Positions 45,522 to 53,632 of a stretch of DNA of 64,000 nt are shown here, piece after piece; the first letter of the stretch is position 1; the number at the start of each line of letters is the position of its first letter. Source of the stretch: Halobacillus sp. Nhm2S1 (GTDB taxonomy: Bacteria; Bacillota; Bacilli; Bacillales; Halobacillaceae). The notes beneath the pieces were generated by a model that did not search any database, had not been told where the DNA came from, and was given only the letters and a program-made list of their open reading frames with translations. Location: positions 744,001 to 808,000 of the forward strand of contig NZ_JAIEZV010000001.1 in NCBI RefSeq assembly GCF_019599545.1. The letters run 5' to 3'. Both the position numbers and the translations under genes were made by a program.

Positions 45522-46547
45522 CTAAATATACTGCATCCTTATTGTCCCTTTTCCATCTTGATAAGTTACCGTTGAGTATGCTCCATTTACGAGTATATTC
45601 TGTGGAGGCATATGTCCAATATCTGCGTCATATATAACTGGTATCTCTTTTCCAAAAACATTCATCAAAGCATCCTCTAATTCGAAATCTTTGGTTGGTG
45701 AGTACCCACTCGCTCTTCCTATAAGTACTCCATTGACATTCTTAAACCATCCACTATATTTCATCTGCCACAAACACCGATATATTTCTGCAGCACTCCA
45801 ATCAACAGATTCCAAGTACCAAATTACTCCCTCCTTGGCATGTTGAGTAGTGAATTCCTTTACCTTATCGTAAGGAGTACCAATCAAGGTTTGTAATGTA
45901 TTCATGACACCTCCTAGTAATCTTCCTGAAAACTCATGAGATTTCTGACCGGTATGTGATTTCCACTCTGTTTCTGTATCAAAGTAAAAACCTGTAGCTG
46001 GGTTCTCAAATGTTTGAGTCCATGATGATTGGTATTGATTTGAGGAGTATTGAATCACACCCTGACCTTTATTACAGCCTAAAACGTCCGTCCATTTTGA
46101 AGTGAGTTCGTCCCATTTAGGAGCTGATAACTCATTAAAATTCGTTCCATGTGCTGAAGCATTCCCAGTTATCGTCGTATATGCTAACAGGATCGTGCTA
46201 ACGTCTGAATAACCCAAGATCCATTTAGGGGGTAAGGTCTTTAGGTAATTCCAATCAATCATAGGTAGGACTTCCATGGAAAACTGCCCTCCCCACGGAG
46301 GGATAATTGCCTTAACATTCTCATCCTCGAGAAATTGGGTCAGTTCTTTTGCTCTTATAGATGCCTTAGCACTTCTAGATTTTGTTTCTGTCCATACTGT
46401 CTCACCTATCTTTACTATGAATCCTTTATTCTCAACATTTTCTTTAGCATTATGTACTAACATATGTAATTGCTCTTCTACCCCACTTGAAGGAGCTGTT
46501 ACAGCAATCTTGTCTCCTTTTTCTAATGCTGATGGATACATAACCAC
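45522..46547 (-). CDS. S66 peptidase, LD-carboxypeptidase/MccF-like
   Basis: The 341-residue protein has the S66 fold pattern: APSSGVEEQL at the start, nucleophile Ser in LGYSDVST, Glu in WYLESVDWSAAEIYR and His in DADIGHMPPQ. The WGGQFSMEVLP loop and overall length fit the MccF branch, which cleaves peptidyl-nucleotide antibiotics, better than the wall-recycling LdcA branch. This is a motif-level judgement. Start is GTG at 46547 after AGGAGG. Stop is 3 bp from array element 6. Confidence 0.85.
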   Translation of the reverse strand: MVMYPSALEKGDKIAVTAPSSGVEEQLHMLVHNAKENVENKGFIVKIGETVWTETKSRSAKASIRAKELTQFLEDENVKAIIPPWGGQFSMEVLPMIDWNYLKTLPPKWILGYSDVSTILLAYTTITGNASAHGTNFNELSAPKWDELTSKWTDVLGCNKGQGVIQYSSNQYQSSWTQTFENPATGFYFDTETEWKSHTGQKSHEFSGRLLGGVMNTLQTLIGTPYDKVKEFTTQHAKEGVIWYLESVDWSAAEIYRCLWQMKYSGWFKNVNGVLIGRASGYSPTKDFELEDALMNVFGKEIPVIYDADIGHMPPQNILVNGAYSTVTYQDGKGTIRMQYI

Positions 46548-46635
46548 TCGTTTGTCCTCCTTTTCCTTACCAAGATAATTATTTCATTATTGCAAAATCC
46601 GATACCATTATCAACCATTTATATGATAAAAAAGA

Positions 46636-46659
46636 GCGACTATCCTATTAGATAATCGC
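46636..46659 (-). terminator. Cassette hairpin at element 7
   Basis: GCGACTATC and GATAATCGC pair, followed by six T on the minus strand. Confidence 0.65.
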
Positions 46660-46690
46660 CCCCGTTTCTTGAAGACTTGATTTCGAGATA
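46658..46690 (-). repeat. Array element 7
   Basis: GCCCCCGTTTCTTGAAGACT with palindrome CTTGA-TT-TCGAG (one T-G wobble). It follows a 60-residue membrane protein gene by 22 bp. Confidence 0.92.
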
Positions 46691-46712
46691 AAAGGTACTT
46701 TCGTCTTATAAA

Positions 46713-46895
46713 TCAACTTTTAGGCTGTCTCATCTTCCCCAAATTGCTTAAAAGTAGCTGACTGCTGATTATGGATAAAAGAAATATATTACCTGGTTCA
46801 CCTGTACTCCATATAGAAGTTACAATAAAAAACAAAGGTACTGAAACGCTAATTAATAAAACAATATAGATAAATGAACTTATTATTTCAGTCAT
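46713..46895 (-). CDS. Small two-helix membrane protein (cassette cargo)
   Basis: The 60-residue protein has two hydrophobic helices (FIYIVLLISVSVPLFFIV and FLLSIISSQLLLS) and a basic end. AAAGGG precedes the ATG. No family recognised. It fills the space between elements 7 and 8. Confidence 0.55.
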   Translation of the reverse strand: MTEIISSFIYIVLLISVSVPLFFIVTSIWSTGEPGNIFLLSIISSQLLLSNLGKMRQPKS

Positions 46896-46932
46896 ACTTA
46901 ACCCTTTCTAAATGAATTATTTTATAAGAATG

Positions 46933-46963
46933 CACCTGTTTGGTTAAGACTAAATCCAGATAC
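46933..46963 (-). repeat. Array element 8 (degenerate)
   Basis: A 31-bp copy, GCACCTGTTTGGTTAAGACT, with poor palindrome. It follows a lipoprotein gene by 48 bp. Confidence 0.7.
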
Positions 46964-47011
46964 CTTGGTACAAATTTTTAACTTACAAACTCGGAATTTC
47001 AACAGGTTTTG

Positions 47012-47401
47012 TTATTTAGAAGTAACTTTCAAGTCTTCTCCTATAGCTTTAGTTGCTTCATAAATCACACCATTATCATGAGATTTAATATCAAAAAAAC
47101 CATTATATTGATTCCAAAATTCTGGTGAGTTTGAGACTTGTTCAAAATTATGCAATATGTTGTTAAACATAGCAGTTGCTTCTTCTTGTGATGGACGCTT
47201 TTCAACCATAAGCCTAAATTTCACTAGATCCTCATTTTCTCTAAATGAAGCTGCGGTTGTCGTTATTTCTTTTAATCCTCTAAAATAATCTTCTGTCATT
47301 CTCACTGTTTTAGAAAGATCCCCTTCTGGCTGCTGATTACAAGCAACTGTCAAAAGCAATAAAGCAATTAAATAGGTATGCACCAATAATCCTCTTTTCA
47401 T
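47012..47401 (-). CDS. Putative lipoprotein (cassette cargo)
   Basis: The 129-residue protein has a lipoprotein signal with lipobox LTVAC and then a helical, charged domain of no known family. The ATG at 47401 after GGGGGAG is preferred over an upstream one at 47464, which would mask the signal peptide. Surface-anchored. Confidence 0.7.
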   Translation of the reverse strand: MKRGLLVHTYLIALLLLTVACNQQPEGDLSKTVRMTEDYFRGLKEITTTAASFRENEDLVKFRLMVEKRPSQEEATAMFNNILHNFEQVSNSPEFWNQYNGFFDIKSHDNGVIYEATKAIGEDLKVTSK

Positions 47402-47511
47402 AAAGCACTCCCCCTTTCTGGAATTCTCGCTTCCAGATTCTTTGAAAATACTTAACCAGTTCATGAACTATGTCTAAGCATATGTAATAGGCGAGAGCAT
47501 ATTAAGCAATC

Positions 47512-47544
47512 GCCCCCGGTAGTTGGAGACTTGAACTCGAAATA
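47512..47544 (-). repeat. Array element 9
   Basis: GCCCCCGGTAGTTGGAGACT with nearly perfect palindrome (CTTGAACTCGAA). It follows a lipoprotein gene by 40 bp. Confidence 0.88.
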
Positions 47545-47584
47545 TCTTCCCCCTAATCTAAAACAACCCTATAGGTTGCTACAC

Positions 47585-47932
47585 TTAATCTTTCTCAGTT
47601 ACTTCAAACACTAATCGATTCATATCCCATACATCTTCCTCATAATTTTTGATCACTTCCACCTCTACCTCTTGCCCTACATCATATTTCTCTGGATTGG
47701 GCACTTGTATCGTAATCGCTTCCGATTTTAACTCTTCTTTAAATTCAGATGACTCTGTAGAAGATTCTTGTTCGTTAACTGTTGTCCAATAAGCCGTCTC
47801 GATTTTCATATCACCGCGTTCCTCATTGATTTCAATTATTTCTCCTCCAACAGCCATTCCTTTATTAGAATCGCAGCCTATTAGTAGAATGGCTAAAGCT
47901 ACTATTATAGAAAAAATCTTGCTTTTTATCAC
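47585..47932 (-). CDS. Putative lipoprotein, DUF3221-like
   Basis: The 115-residue protein has a lipoprotein signal with lipobox LIGC. A short beta-rich domain (GEIIEINEERGDMKIETAYWTT and YDVGQEVEVEV) follows, which resembles OB-fold DUF3221-type lipoproteins of bacilli. Function unknown. Confidence 0.65.
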   Translation of the reverse strand: MIKSKIFSIIVALAILLIGCDSNKGMAVGGEIIEINEERGDMKIETAYWTTVNEQESSTESSEFKEELKSEAITIQVPNPEKYDVGQEVEVEVIKNYEEDVWDMNRLVFEVTEKD

Positions 47933-48027
47933 AAAATCATCCCCTTTGCTCTGTCGGTCATTATTTGATTAAATGATATCTTCCCAGTCTTTAACGAGTA
48001 AATGACGATTCCCCTTATTTAGGAAGT

Positions 48028-48060
48028 GCCCCCGTTAGTTTAAGACTCGAGATCGAGATA
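48028..48060 (-). repeat. Array element 10
   Basis: GCCCCCGTTAGTTTAAGACT with perfect palindrome CTCGA-GA-TCGAG. The frameshifted small gene stops 6 bp away. Confidence 0.92.
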
Positions 48061-48066
48061 ACTTAA

Positions 48067-48265
48067 TCATATAAAATTATAAGGCTCAATACTTTCTATT
48101 CCAGAATCCATATTTTTAACTTTTAATTCATTATTTCTTACTTCTTCCTCACCGATATTGATTGAATATACACTGAGTTTTAACACTTAGCATTTCTAAA
48201 TAAGATTCAAGATTTTTAATTCTTCCAACTCTCAATTCACCATAGAATAAGGTGCAATTATTCAC
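48067..48265 (-). pseudogene. Small soluble protein, frameshifted (cassette cargo)
   Basis: A GTG at 48265, just after the stop of the upstream 50-codon gene, opens a frame reading NNCTLFYGELRVGRIKNLE. It breaks near 48175 and continues in another frame as SVYSINIGEEEVRNNELKV to a stop at 48067. Both parts are protein-like. One indel separates them. Function unknown; it ends 6 bp from element 10, as other cassette genes do. Confidence 0.45.
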
Positions 48266-48268
48266 TTT

Positions 48269-48421
48269 TCACTCTTTATCTAGAACTTCCTTAAGTTTAT
48301 CTTCTATTGCCTTTATACGATTTTTCACATTTACTAACAATGAGATAACTGTAAGGAATAAGAGCGGAATACCAAAAAATAAAAACAAAAAAACCAATTC
48401 ATCTAAATAATACGTATTCAT
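48269..48421 (-). CDS. Small membrane protein, 50 residues (cassette cargo)
   Basis: The ATG at 48421 follows TAGGAGG. The protein has one long hydrophobic stretch (FLFLFFGIPLLFLTVISLLV) and a charged helical tail (RIKAIEDKLKEVLDKE). It lies directly before the broken small gene, and the two may be translationally coupled. No family recognised. Confidence 0.65.
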   Translation of the reverse strand: MNTYYLDELVFLFLFFGIPLLFLTVISLLVNVKNRIKAIEDKLKEVLDKE

Positions 48422-48457
48422 AATAATCCTCCTAGAGCTGTATAAGTCCTCCCCAAG

Positions 48458-48484
48458 AAGCGATCATTCATATTGAACAATCGC
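48458..48484 (-). terminator. Cassette hairpin at element 11
   Basis: GCGATTGTT and AATGATCGCT pair around CAATATG on the minus strand. T run is poor. Confidence 0.45.
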
Positions 48485-48515
48485 CCCCATTACTTGAAGA
48501 CTTGAATTCGAGATA
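48483..48515 (-). repeat. Array element 11
   Basis: GCCCCCATTACTTGAAGACT with palindrome CTTGA-AT-TCGAG (one wobble). It follows a lipoprotein gene by 35 bp. Confidence 0.92.
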
Positions 48516-48550
48516 TATCATCACTAATACGCCCTTTAGTCTACAATCAC

Positions 48551-48931
48551 TTATTGTTTGCTTAGTTTAAATGTTTCAGTTTTTTCATTCCACTCTACTG
48601 TAACTTCGACCTCAGTGTGTTCGGAAACTTTGGCATTCGTAGGATTAGATGTAGCGCTGTCAACAATAGTGCCGTTTTCTTTTAATGTGACGCCTCCCCT
48701 TCCGAAACTCCCAAGACTATCTACATTGTAATCAATAGGGCCAACTTCGTTTACATCATCACCCTTATACTTTAGTACTAACTCTTGGCTTTGATAATCA
48801 TCACTGGTTTGATTTACTTTTAAGTCAGCACTCCAATTTTCCGTCTCTCCAGAATAATTAAGAGTTTGCGTGCTACAAGAAGCAAGGAGCAGCAAGGAAA
48901 TTAGCAATACCACCAAGAACTTTCTTTCCAT
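48551..48931 (-). CDS. Putative lipoprotein (cassette cargo)
   Basis: The 126-residue protein has a lipoprotein signal with lipobox LASC and a beta-rich domain (NYSGETENWSADLKVNQTSD, then EVEVTVEWNEKTETFKL). It resembles small Bacillus lipoproteins of unknown role. A good AAGGAGG precedes the start. Confidence 0.7.
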   Translation of the reverse strand: MERKFLVVLLISLLLLASCSTQTLNYSGETENWSADLKVNQTSDDYQSQELVLKYKGDDVNEVGPIDYNVDSLGSFGRGGVTLKENGTIVDSATSNPTNAKVSEHTEVEVTVEWNEKTETFKLSKQ

Positions 48932-49003
48932 ATAAATCCCTCCTTATATTTATCAATGGCATCCTTGATCTAATAAGAAAGGTACTCTCATTATTGAAGT
49001 AAA

Positions 49004-49036
49004 GCCCCCGTTACCGTAAGACTTGATTTCGAGATA
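49004..49036 (-). repeat. Array element 12
   Basis: GCCCCCGTTACCGTAAGACT with palindrome CTTGA-TT-TCGAG (one wobble). It follows the DUF3953-like gene by 64 bp. Confidence 0.92.
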
Positions 49037-49100
49037 TTTTATGTAATTTACTAACTTTCCCACCTTACTTGAATCAGGCAGATGGTCATCCTTATCAAAT

Positions 49101-49322
49101 TTAAAGAGATAATGCTCCTATTAATACAATAATTACAGCTAGGAATAATAAATATACTGCGCGAGCTTTCGTTTTATTTTGAAACTCTGAAATGCTGTAA
49201 ATTAAAAGTATGGTTCCAATAAAAAACTGAGTATAAGATAGGATTTGTTTGTTATCGGTTGTAAAACTAAAAACTATTAAGGATAATGCAATGATGGCTG
49301 ATACAATCCTAATCACTTTCAA
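49101..49322 (-). CDS. Small membrane protein, DUF3953-like
   Basis: The 73-residue protein has three hydrophobic helices (VSAIIALSLIVFSF, FFIGTILLIYSISEFQ, AVYLLFLAVIIVLIGAL). The spacing and ISEFQ motif resemble DUF3953 proteins common in the Bacillus cereus group. Function unknown. Confidence 0.65.
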   Translation of the reverse strand: MKVIRIVSAIIALSLIVFSFTTDNKQILSYTQFFIGTILLIYSISEFQNKTKARAVYLLFLAVIIVLIGALSL

Positions 49323-49396
49323 TTGAAGCCCCCCCTATCCTCTTTCCATAATAAGTATTCTTCAACGTTAGCACATAAGGCAATTGTCCAAGTAAC

Positions 49397-49429
49397 GCCC
49401 CCAATTTATGAAGACTCAATATCAAGATA
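49397..49429 (-). repeat. Array element 13
   Basis: GCCCCCAATTTATGAAGACT with degenerate palindrome CTCAATATCAAG. The stop codon of the membrane-protein gene (49422) lies inside it. Confidence 0.88.
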
Positions 49430-49643
49430 GCACCGAGGATTTTTTCTTTTTTCTAGAGTGTATGTACTTTTGAGTTATCATTCCTGCATTAAAAACCGAT
49501 ACAATCATAATGAAATAGAAGAGTATCCGGTTGAACAAGAATTTTTCCTCACCAGTAAACTCAACATATGAAAATGAATGAATTACAAAACAGATAGCAG
49601 CTAATAGCATCAAGATAAACTGCCCTTTCAAAGACTTAACCAT
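49422..49643 (-). CDS. Small membrane protein (cassette cargo)
   Basis: The 73-residue protein has two hydrophobic helices (FILMLLAAICFVIHSF and FYFIMIVSVFNAGMI) and a basic tail. No family recognised. Its last codons overlap array element 13. Confidence 0.6.
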   Translation of the reverse strand: MVKSLKGQFILMLLAAICFVIHSFSYVEFTGEEKFLFNRILFYFIMIVSVFNAGMITQKYIHSRKKKKSSVLS

Positions 49644-49677
49644 AATTAATAATCGCTCCTTATTGTTTTCAGGATTT

Positions 49678-49710
49678 GCCCCCGTTAGTTGAAGACTCGA
49701 ACTCGAGATA
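49678..49710 (-). repeat. Array element 14
   Basis: GCCCCCGTTAGTTGAAGACT with perfect palindrome CTCGA-AC-TCGAG. The ABC permease gene stops 6 bp away. Confidence 0.93.
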
Positions 49711-49716
49711 AATTAC

Positions 49717-51714
49717 TCAAATATACTTTCCCTCTTTAACAAAGGAGAACATTTCCTTATCTTTATGTGATTTACCCTCTTCATTAAATTCCATTGATTT
49801 CTTTACTTTTGGTTTTAAATGAATCCCTATCTTACGTTGCTGATTCTCAATAAGACTTTTCACGACAGCTTGAATGGACAAGATGAGAAGGACGTATAAC
49901 ACTAAAACAGGAATGATTAACCAATACCTCTCTGTCATTATTCCAATTCTCATCGTCTCAAAGAGCGATGTCCATTCATAGATCAAAGATTGAGAAGCCC
50001 CCTCTCTATTTCCTCGAATTGTCCCACCTAAGAATATGGAAAGCACACCAAGGTGCAGGAGAACCTGTAGAACTTGAATCATTTGTTGTCCAAGCAATAA
50101 AAATAACCTTGGAACCAAATGGGGAGTCATGTGTTTAAAGAAAATCCTTACCTTACTTGCTCCGAGAAGCATAGCAGCTTGCGTGTACTCTTTTTTCAAG
50201 ATTTCATCAGATTCCTGTCCAATAACATTCAACAAGACTGGGAGAGCGAAAACAATTAAAATAATCAATTCTAATACTATATTAGAAACCATTAGCGATT
50301 CAGCAAGTTGTTTTTGATGTTCCTCAAAAATCACGATGTCCACAAGTAAGACATAGGCAATTAATGTCATAGGCAAAAACTGCATTCCATCAGCTAATCC
50401 ATTAATGACTTTCTTGGACCGCGCTTCTAACCAGAAGGTGTAAGGAATGCTGAGTAAGTAACCGATAACTACTCTGGCAAGAGCAACTAAGAGGGTGAAC
50501 AAAATCGTGTACTTCGCACCAACAATCAACATTTGTAGAACAGGGTATCCATTTAAATTGGAGCCAAAAATTAATTTCCCTTCACCCCAGGAATGAGGAG
50601 GAGCTTGAATATTTCCCTTTGCGTCTTCCACTAACCCCGCATTTTCAACCGGTGTGTTATACAATATACTGATGCCCAGCAGAAAAATAATATACCCTAG
50701 ACCCACAAGAAACTTCGGTCTTTTAAGTAATAGCAAAAGTTGTTTAACAAGTGCACTCCACACGGAAATCAATCTTTCCATTAACCCTTTAAGCGAAAAT
50801 TTTTGGAGATGAAGAACTTCGGCATTTTTCAGCATAGAAGGCGGAGATAAGGTGCCCGTTTTTGTTTCTTCTCCAACCAGCCAATCCAACAAAGAATAAA
50901 TGAAATAAAATGGAGTGAAAATTAGAATCAATGATACCGCCATGATAAAAGGTCTTGTATCAAAAAAGATTAACCGCACAATTCCATAGAAGTTATGTAA
51001 ATACTCGATAACTAATAAACTCGACAATGTAAGCCACAGAATCGGCTTTGATTGAATAATTAGGTTTCTTTTAATATTACTTAAACAATGCTTTACAAGA
51101 ATAGTCGTGTTTCCTAGCCCCTTACTTTTAGCTAATGTAACATAGTCTTTTCTCCATTCTTCTTCCAGTAGTAAAAGACAAGTCCTGTAAAATAGCACAG
51201 TTGGTAAAATACATAATGACAAAATAGGAGAGAGGTAAATTTTTTCTTCACCTAAATAGACAAATCGAAAAAGTAAAAGATCAAACGACTTAAAAAACCA
51301 AACCACGAACATTTGTAATAAGAATATAAACAGAATATCTGGCAATGCTTCTAAACTATTTAAACCAGTATGTATGGCCCGACTTACCTTTCTAGGTAAC
51401 CCAAAGGTCGATATAGCTAATACAAGTCCCACTATAATGGCAATGGCTAGCGCGGAAAATAAAATGGTCATAGAATAAAGGTAGTTATCTGATATATAAG
51501 AGAAGAGAGGCTTTTCTAAGTATTGATAATTAAGACGATGTTGGAAGACCCATTCTGAGGGAGTTATTATCTGCTTTATTACATGTGCAACGCTTTGAAA
51601 ATAGAGCGGTATATTCCATTTAAATCCATTAGAGAATATAACTGATATACAACTTATTAAAATTATACCTATGACACCAAAAAGATATTTAATGCAAAAT
51701 TTAACGACCTTCAA
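49717..51714 (-). CDS. Fused two-domain ABC permease, DppB-DppC type
   Basis: The 665-residue protein joins two peptide/nickel-type ABC permease halves. The first (about residues 1-280) has a DppB-like pattern with LNSLEALPDILFIFLLQ and the EAA-like loop ending in GLGNTTILVKHCL. The second (about 340-630) has the DppC-like insertion with FGSNLNGYPVLQML and EAA loop YTQAAMLLGASKVRIFFKHMTPHL. No binding protein or ATPase gene is near, unlike normal operons of this type. It is by far the largest cassette in the array. Confidence 0.82.
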   Translation of the reverse strand: MKVVKFCIKYLFGVIGIILISCISVIFSNGFKWNIPLYFQSVAHVIKQIITPSEWVFQHRLNYQYLEKPLFSYISDNYLYSMTILFSALAIAIIVGLVLAISTFGLPRKVSRAIHTGLNSLEALPDILFIFLLQMFVVWFFKSFDLLLFRFVYLGEEKIYLSPILSLCILPTVLFYRTCLLLLEEEWRKDYVTLAKSKGLGNTTILVKHCLSNIKRNLIIQSKPILWLTLSSLLVIEYLHNFYGIVRLIFFDTRPFIMAVSLILIFTPFYFIYSLLDWLVGEETKTGTLSPPSMLKNAEVLHLQKFSLKGLMERLISVWSALVKQLLLLLKRPKFLVGLGYIIFLLGISILYNTPVENAGLVEDAKGNIQAPPHSWGEGKLIFGSNLNGYPVLQMLIVGAKYTILFTLLVALARVVIGYLLSIPYTFWLEARSKKVINGLADGMQFLPMTLIAYVLLVDIVIFEEHQKQLAESLMVSNIVLELIILIVFALPVLLNVIGQESDEILKKEYTQAAMLLGASKVRIFFKHMTPHLVPRLFLLLGQQMIQVLQVLLHLGVLSIFLGGTIRGNREGASQSLIYEWTSLFETMRIGIMTERYWLIIPVLVLYVLLILSIQAVVKSLIENQQRKIGIHLKPKVKKSMEFNEEGKSHKDKEMFSFVKEGKYI

Positions 51715-51854
51715 ACGAATCCCCCATTTCTATCTTGAAATTCTATACGATAACTAAGGGGCAAAGTTTCAATTTTTTGTAATTTAAAATATGTATAATT
51801 TCATACGTGAATGTAGAGGGAGATGGTAGATCCCCCACACCCTTCATGAAAATT

Positions 51855-51882
51855 TATTCCGAAACTGAGACTTCAACTATCC
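51855..51882 (+). repeat. Inverted, degenerate array-element copy
   Basis: TATTCCGAAACTGAGACTTC and the following AACTATCC match the reverse of the element. It faces element 15 head to head across about 40 bp, in which the hairpin terminator lies. Confidence 0.65.
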
Positions 51883-51892
51883 TGAACGATAG

Positions 51893-51924
51893 TAAAAAAG
51901 CGATTGCTCTTATTGAACAATCGC
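51893..51924 (-). terminator. Cassette hairpin at element 15
   Basis: GCGATTG and CAATCGC form a perfect stem around TTCAATAAGAG, followed by six T on the minus strand. It is the clearest terminator of the array. Confidence 0.85.
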
Positions 51925-51955
51925 CCCCGTTAGTTGAAGACTTGAATTCGAGATA
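51923..51955 (-). repeat. Array element 15
   Basis: GCCCCCGTTAGTTGAAGACT with palindrome CTTGA-AT-TCGAG (one wobble). It follows the peptidase E-like gene by 75 bp. Confidence 0.93.
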
Positions 51956-52030
51956 ATCTTATATTTTCAACCTACTACTCAGTTGTCATAGCATATGTAA
52001 TACATTAGCTTTTTTAGCCACTCATAATAA

Positions 52031-52687
52031 CTATATCGTCTCAGCCAATTTCTGAATTTTTGATTTAGAAATTAAGTACACATCACCAATAATATCAATT
52101 TTGTCCCCCTTTATACGAACAGCGCAATCTTTGTTCGAGGCATAAATATTTATTTCTTCTGACAAGGGAGACAGTTCTTTTTGAACAAGCTCCATGTTAT
52201 TTTCTAGATCAAAATGAGATAAGACAGAAAACTCGTCAAGGCCGATTCCTTCGTAAACAGAGCTTGTTTCAACTTCATCTCCAAAGTTTTTTGAGCATAA
52301 CCATTTAGCAGACATGTTAATTGCACCAGCACTTGCCCCCATCACAACTGCGTTGCTTTTTTTAATCCAATCCGACAATTCATATTCCATCAAAAAACCA
52401 TTTTGTTTAAGTATATCTCCACCCAGTAAGAAAATAACTGATGCATTGTGAATTAATCTTTGGGCATCTTCTTTCTGGACGCGATGATTAATTAAATGAT
52501 ATTCATCAAACATAATGCCGGCATGATCAAGCCACGACCGTTCAGTAGCACCGTCATCTTCATAAAGTGATGGATTGGAGCTAATCATAACAATTGATTT
52601 TCTATCAATGATATCCTCCTTTAATACCTTTCTCAGATTCTCTGGAAAAAAGTTTTTAAACCAACCTAAATAATAATGAATTCTCAT
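52031..52687 (-). CDS. Peptidase E-like S51 peptidase
   Basis: The 218-residue protein has the S51 nucleophile motif GASAGAINMS and the flanking IFLLGGDILKQN and FDLENNMELVQ segments of alpha-aspartyl dipeptidases and related proteins. The ATG at 52687 has GGGGGAT upstream; an earlier ATG would add an unlikely leader. Cytosolic. Substrate unknown. Confidence 0.83.
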   Translation of the reverse strand: MRIHYYLGWFKNFFPENLRKVLKEDIIDRKSIVMISSNPSLYEDDGATERSWLDHAGIMFDEYHLINHRVQKEDAQRLIHNASVIFLLGGDILKQNGFLMEYELSDWIKKSNAVVMGASAGAINMSAKWLCSKNFGDEVETSSVYEGIGLDEFSVLSHFDLENNMELVQKELSPLSEEINIYASNKDCAVRIKGDKIDIIGDVYLISKSKIQKLAETI

Positions 52688-52801
52688 AAGTATCCCCCGT
52701 AGCAAAATGTAAATAATATGAATTTTCTTCGTACTCAATCTGTTTTCTAACACCAACACAATAATGTCAAAGTGGACTCAGAAAGTAATAACAGCTGATT
52801 T

Positions 52802-52834
52802 GCCCCCGTTAGTTGAAGACTTGAAACCAAGATA
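52802..52834 (-). repeat. Array element 16
   Basis: GCCCCCGTTAGTTGAAGACT with palindrome CTTGAAACCAAG (one mismatch). It follows acetyltransferase copy B by 20 bp; the spacing equals that at copy A. Confidence 0.92.
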
Positions 52835-52854
52835 ATAATAAACTCCTTATAGGA

Positions 52855-53426
52855 TCAATACTCACTTTCCAATATGGAATACACTTCTGTATCTCTAAAC
52901 TCGCCTTTTATAAACTCATTTTTTCTTAAAGTGCCTTCATAATTCATGCCTAACTTCTTCATTACTTTTTGAGAACTCAAATTATCTGTATCGGACCTAC
53001 CCTCAATTCTGTTAAGGGATAGTTCGTTAAAGCCGTAGCGAACAAGTTCCTGAAGTGCTTCAGTAGCAATTCCTTTTCCCCAATATTCTTCCGATAAAAA
53101 GTACCCCAATTCTACGCACTTATGCTTATTACTCCAATCAATAAAGGCTGCTACACCAATCACTTGACCTGTTTCATTCCATTCAATTGCCCATTCACCT
53201 GATTCACCTTTTCCGTAACCTGTAATTACCATATTTAAAACTCTTCGGTTGCATCTATTGACTCATTTACTTCCCATGTCATAGGCCGTGCTACATTAGG
53301 ATTAGAACAGAAACTAAACACATCTTCTAAATCTGAAAAAGCCAGCTTTCTTAGCGTTAATCTATCAGTATTAAACTCAGGCATGTCTCTTAAATATGTT
53401 TCGACTTCCATACGACCACACTCCAT
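52855..53426 (-). pseudogene. GNAT acetyltransferase, copy B of duplicated cassette, frameshifted
   Basis: The sequence is about 94 percent identical in protein to the gene at 42957-43514. One base is missing in a T/A-rich tract near 53238, where copy A has TTTAGAAAC and this copy TTTAAAAC. This splits it into a 63-codon and a 125-codon frame. Other positions are mostly silent or conservative differences, so the frame was under selection until recently. Its surroundings from element 16 to element 17 match copy A, including the hairpin. Confidence 0.9.
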
Positions 53427-53513
53427 ACATCTTTTTAATTTTTCAAAAATAAATATTATGACATCATACCGCTATTTTACATAATTTTCAATACTTCAGT
53501 TCTCAAAAAAAAG

Positions 53514-53541
53514 AGGACGATTACTCTTATTGAATAATTGC
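53514..53541 (-). terminator. Cassette hairpin at element 17
   Basis: Same hairpin as at element 4 (CAATTATT/AGTAATCG arms), followed by TCCTCTTTTTTT on the minus strand. Confidence 0.6.
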
Positions 53542-53572
53542 CCCCGTTACTTGAAGACTCAGTTTCAGGATC
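53540..53572 (-). repeat. Array element 17
   Basis: GCCCCCGTTACTTGAAGACT with degenerate palindrome CTCAGTTTCAGG. Homology of the duplicated cassette ends at this element. Confidence 0.88.
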
Positions 53573-53632
53573 TTTTCGTGCAGCTCCCAAACTAAATCCC
53601 CGCTTTAGTTGTGTATTTGTAATTAAATTTTA

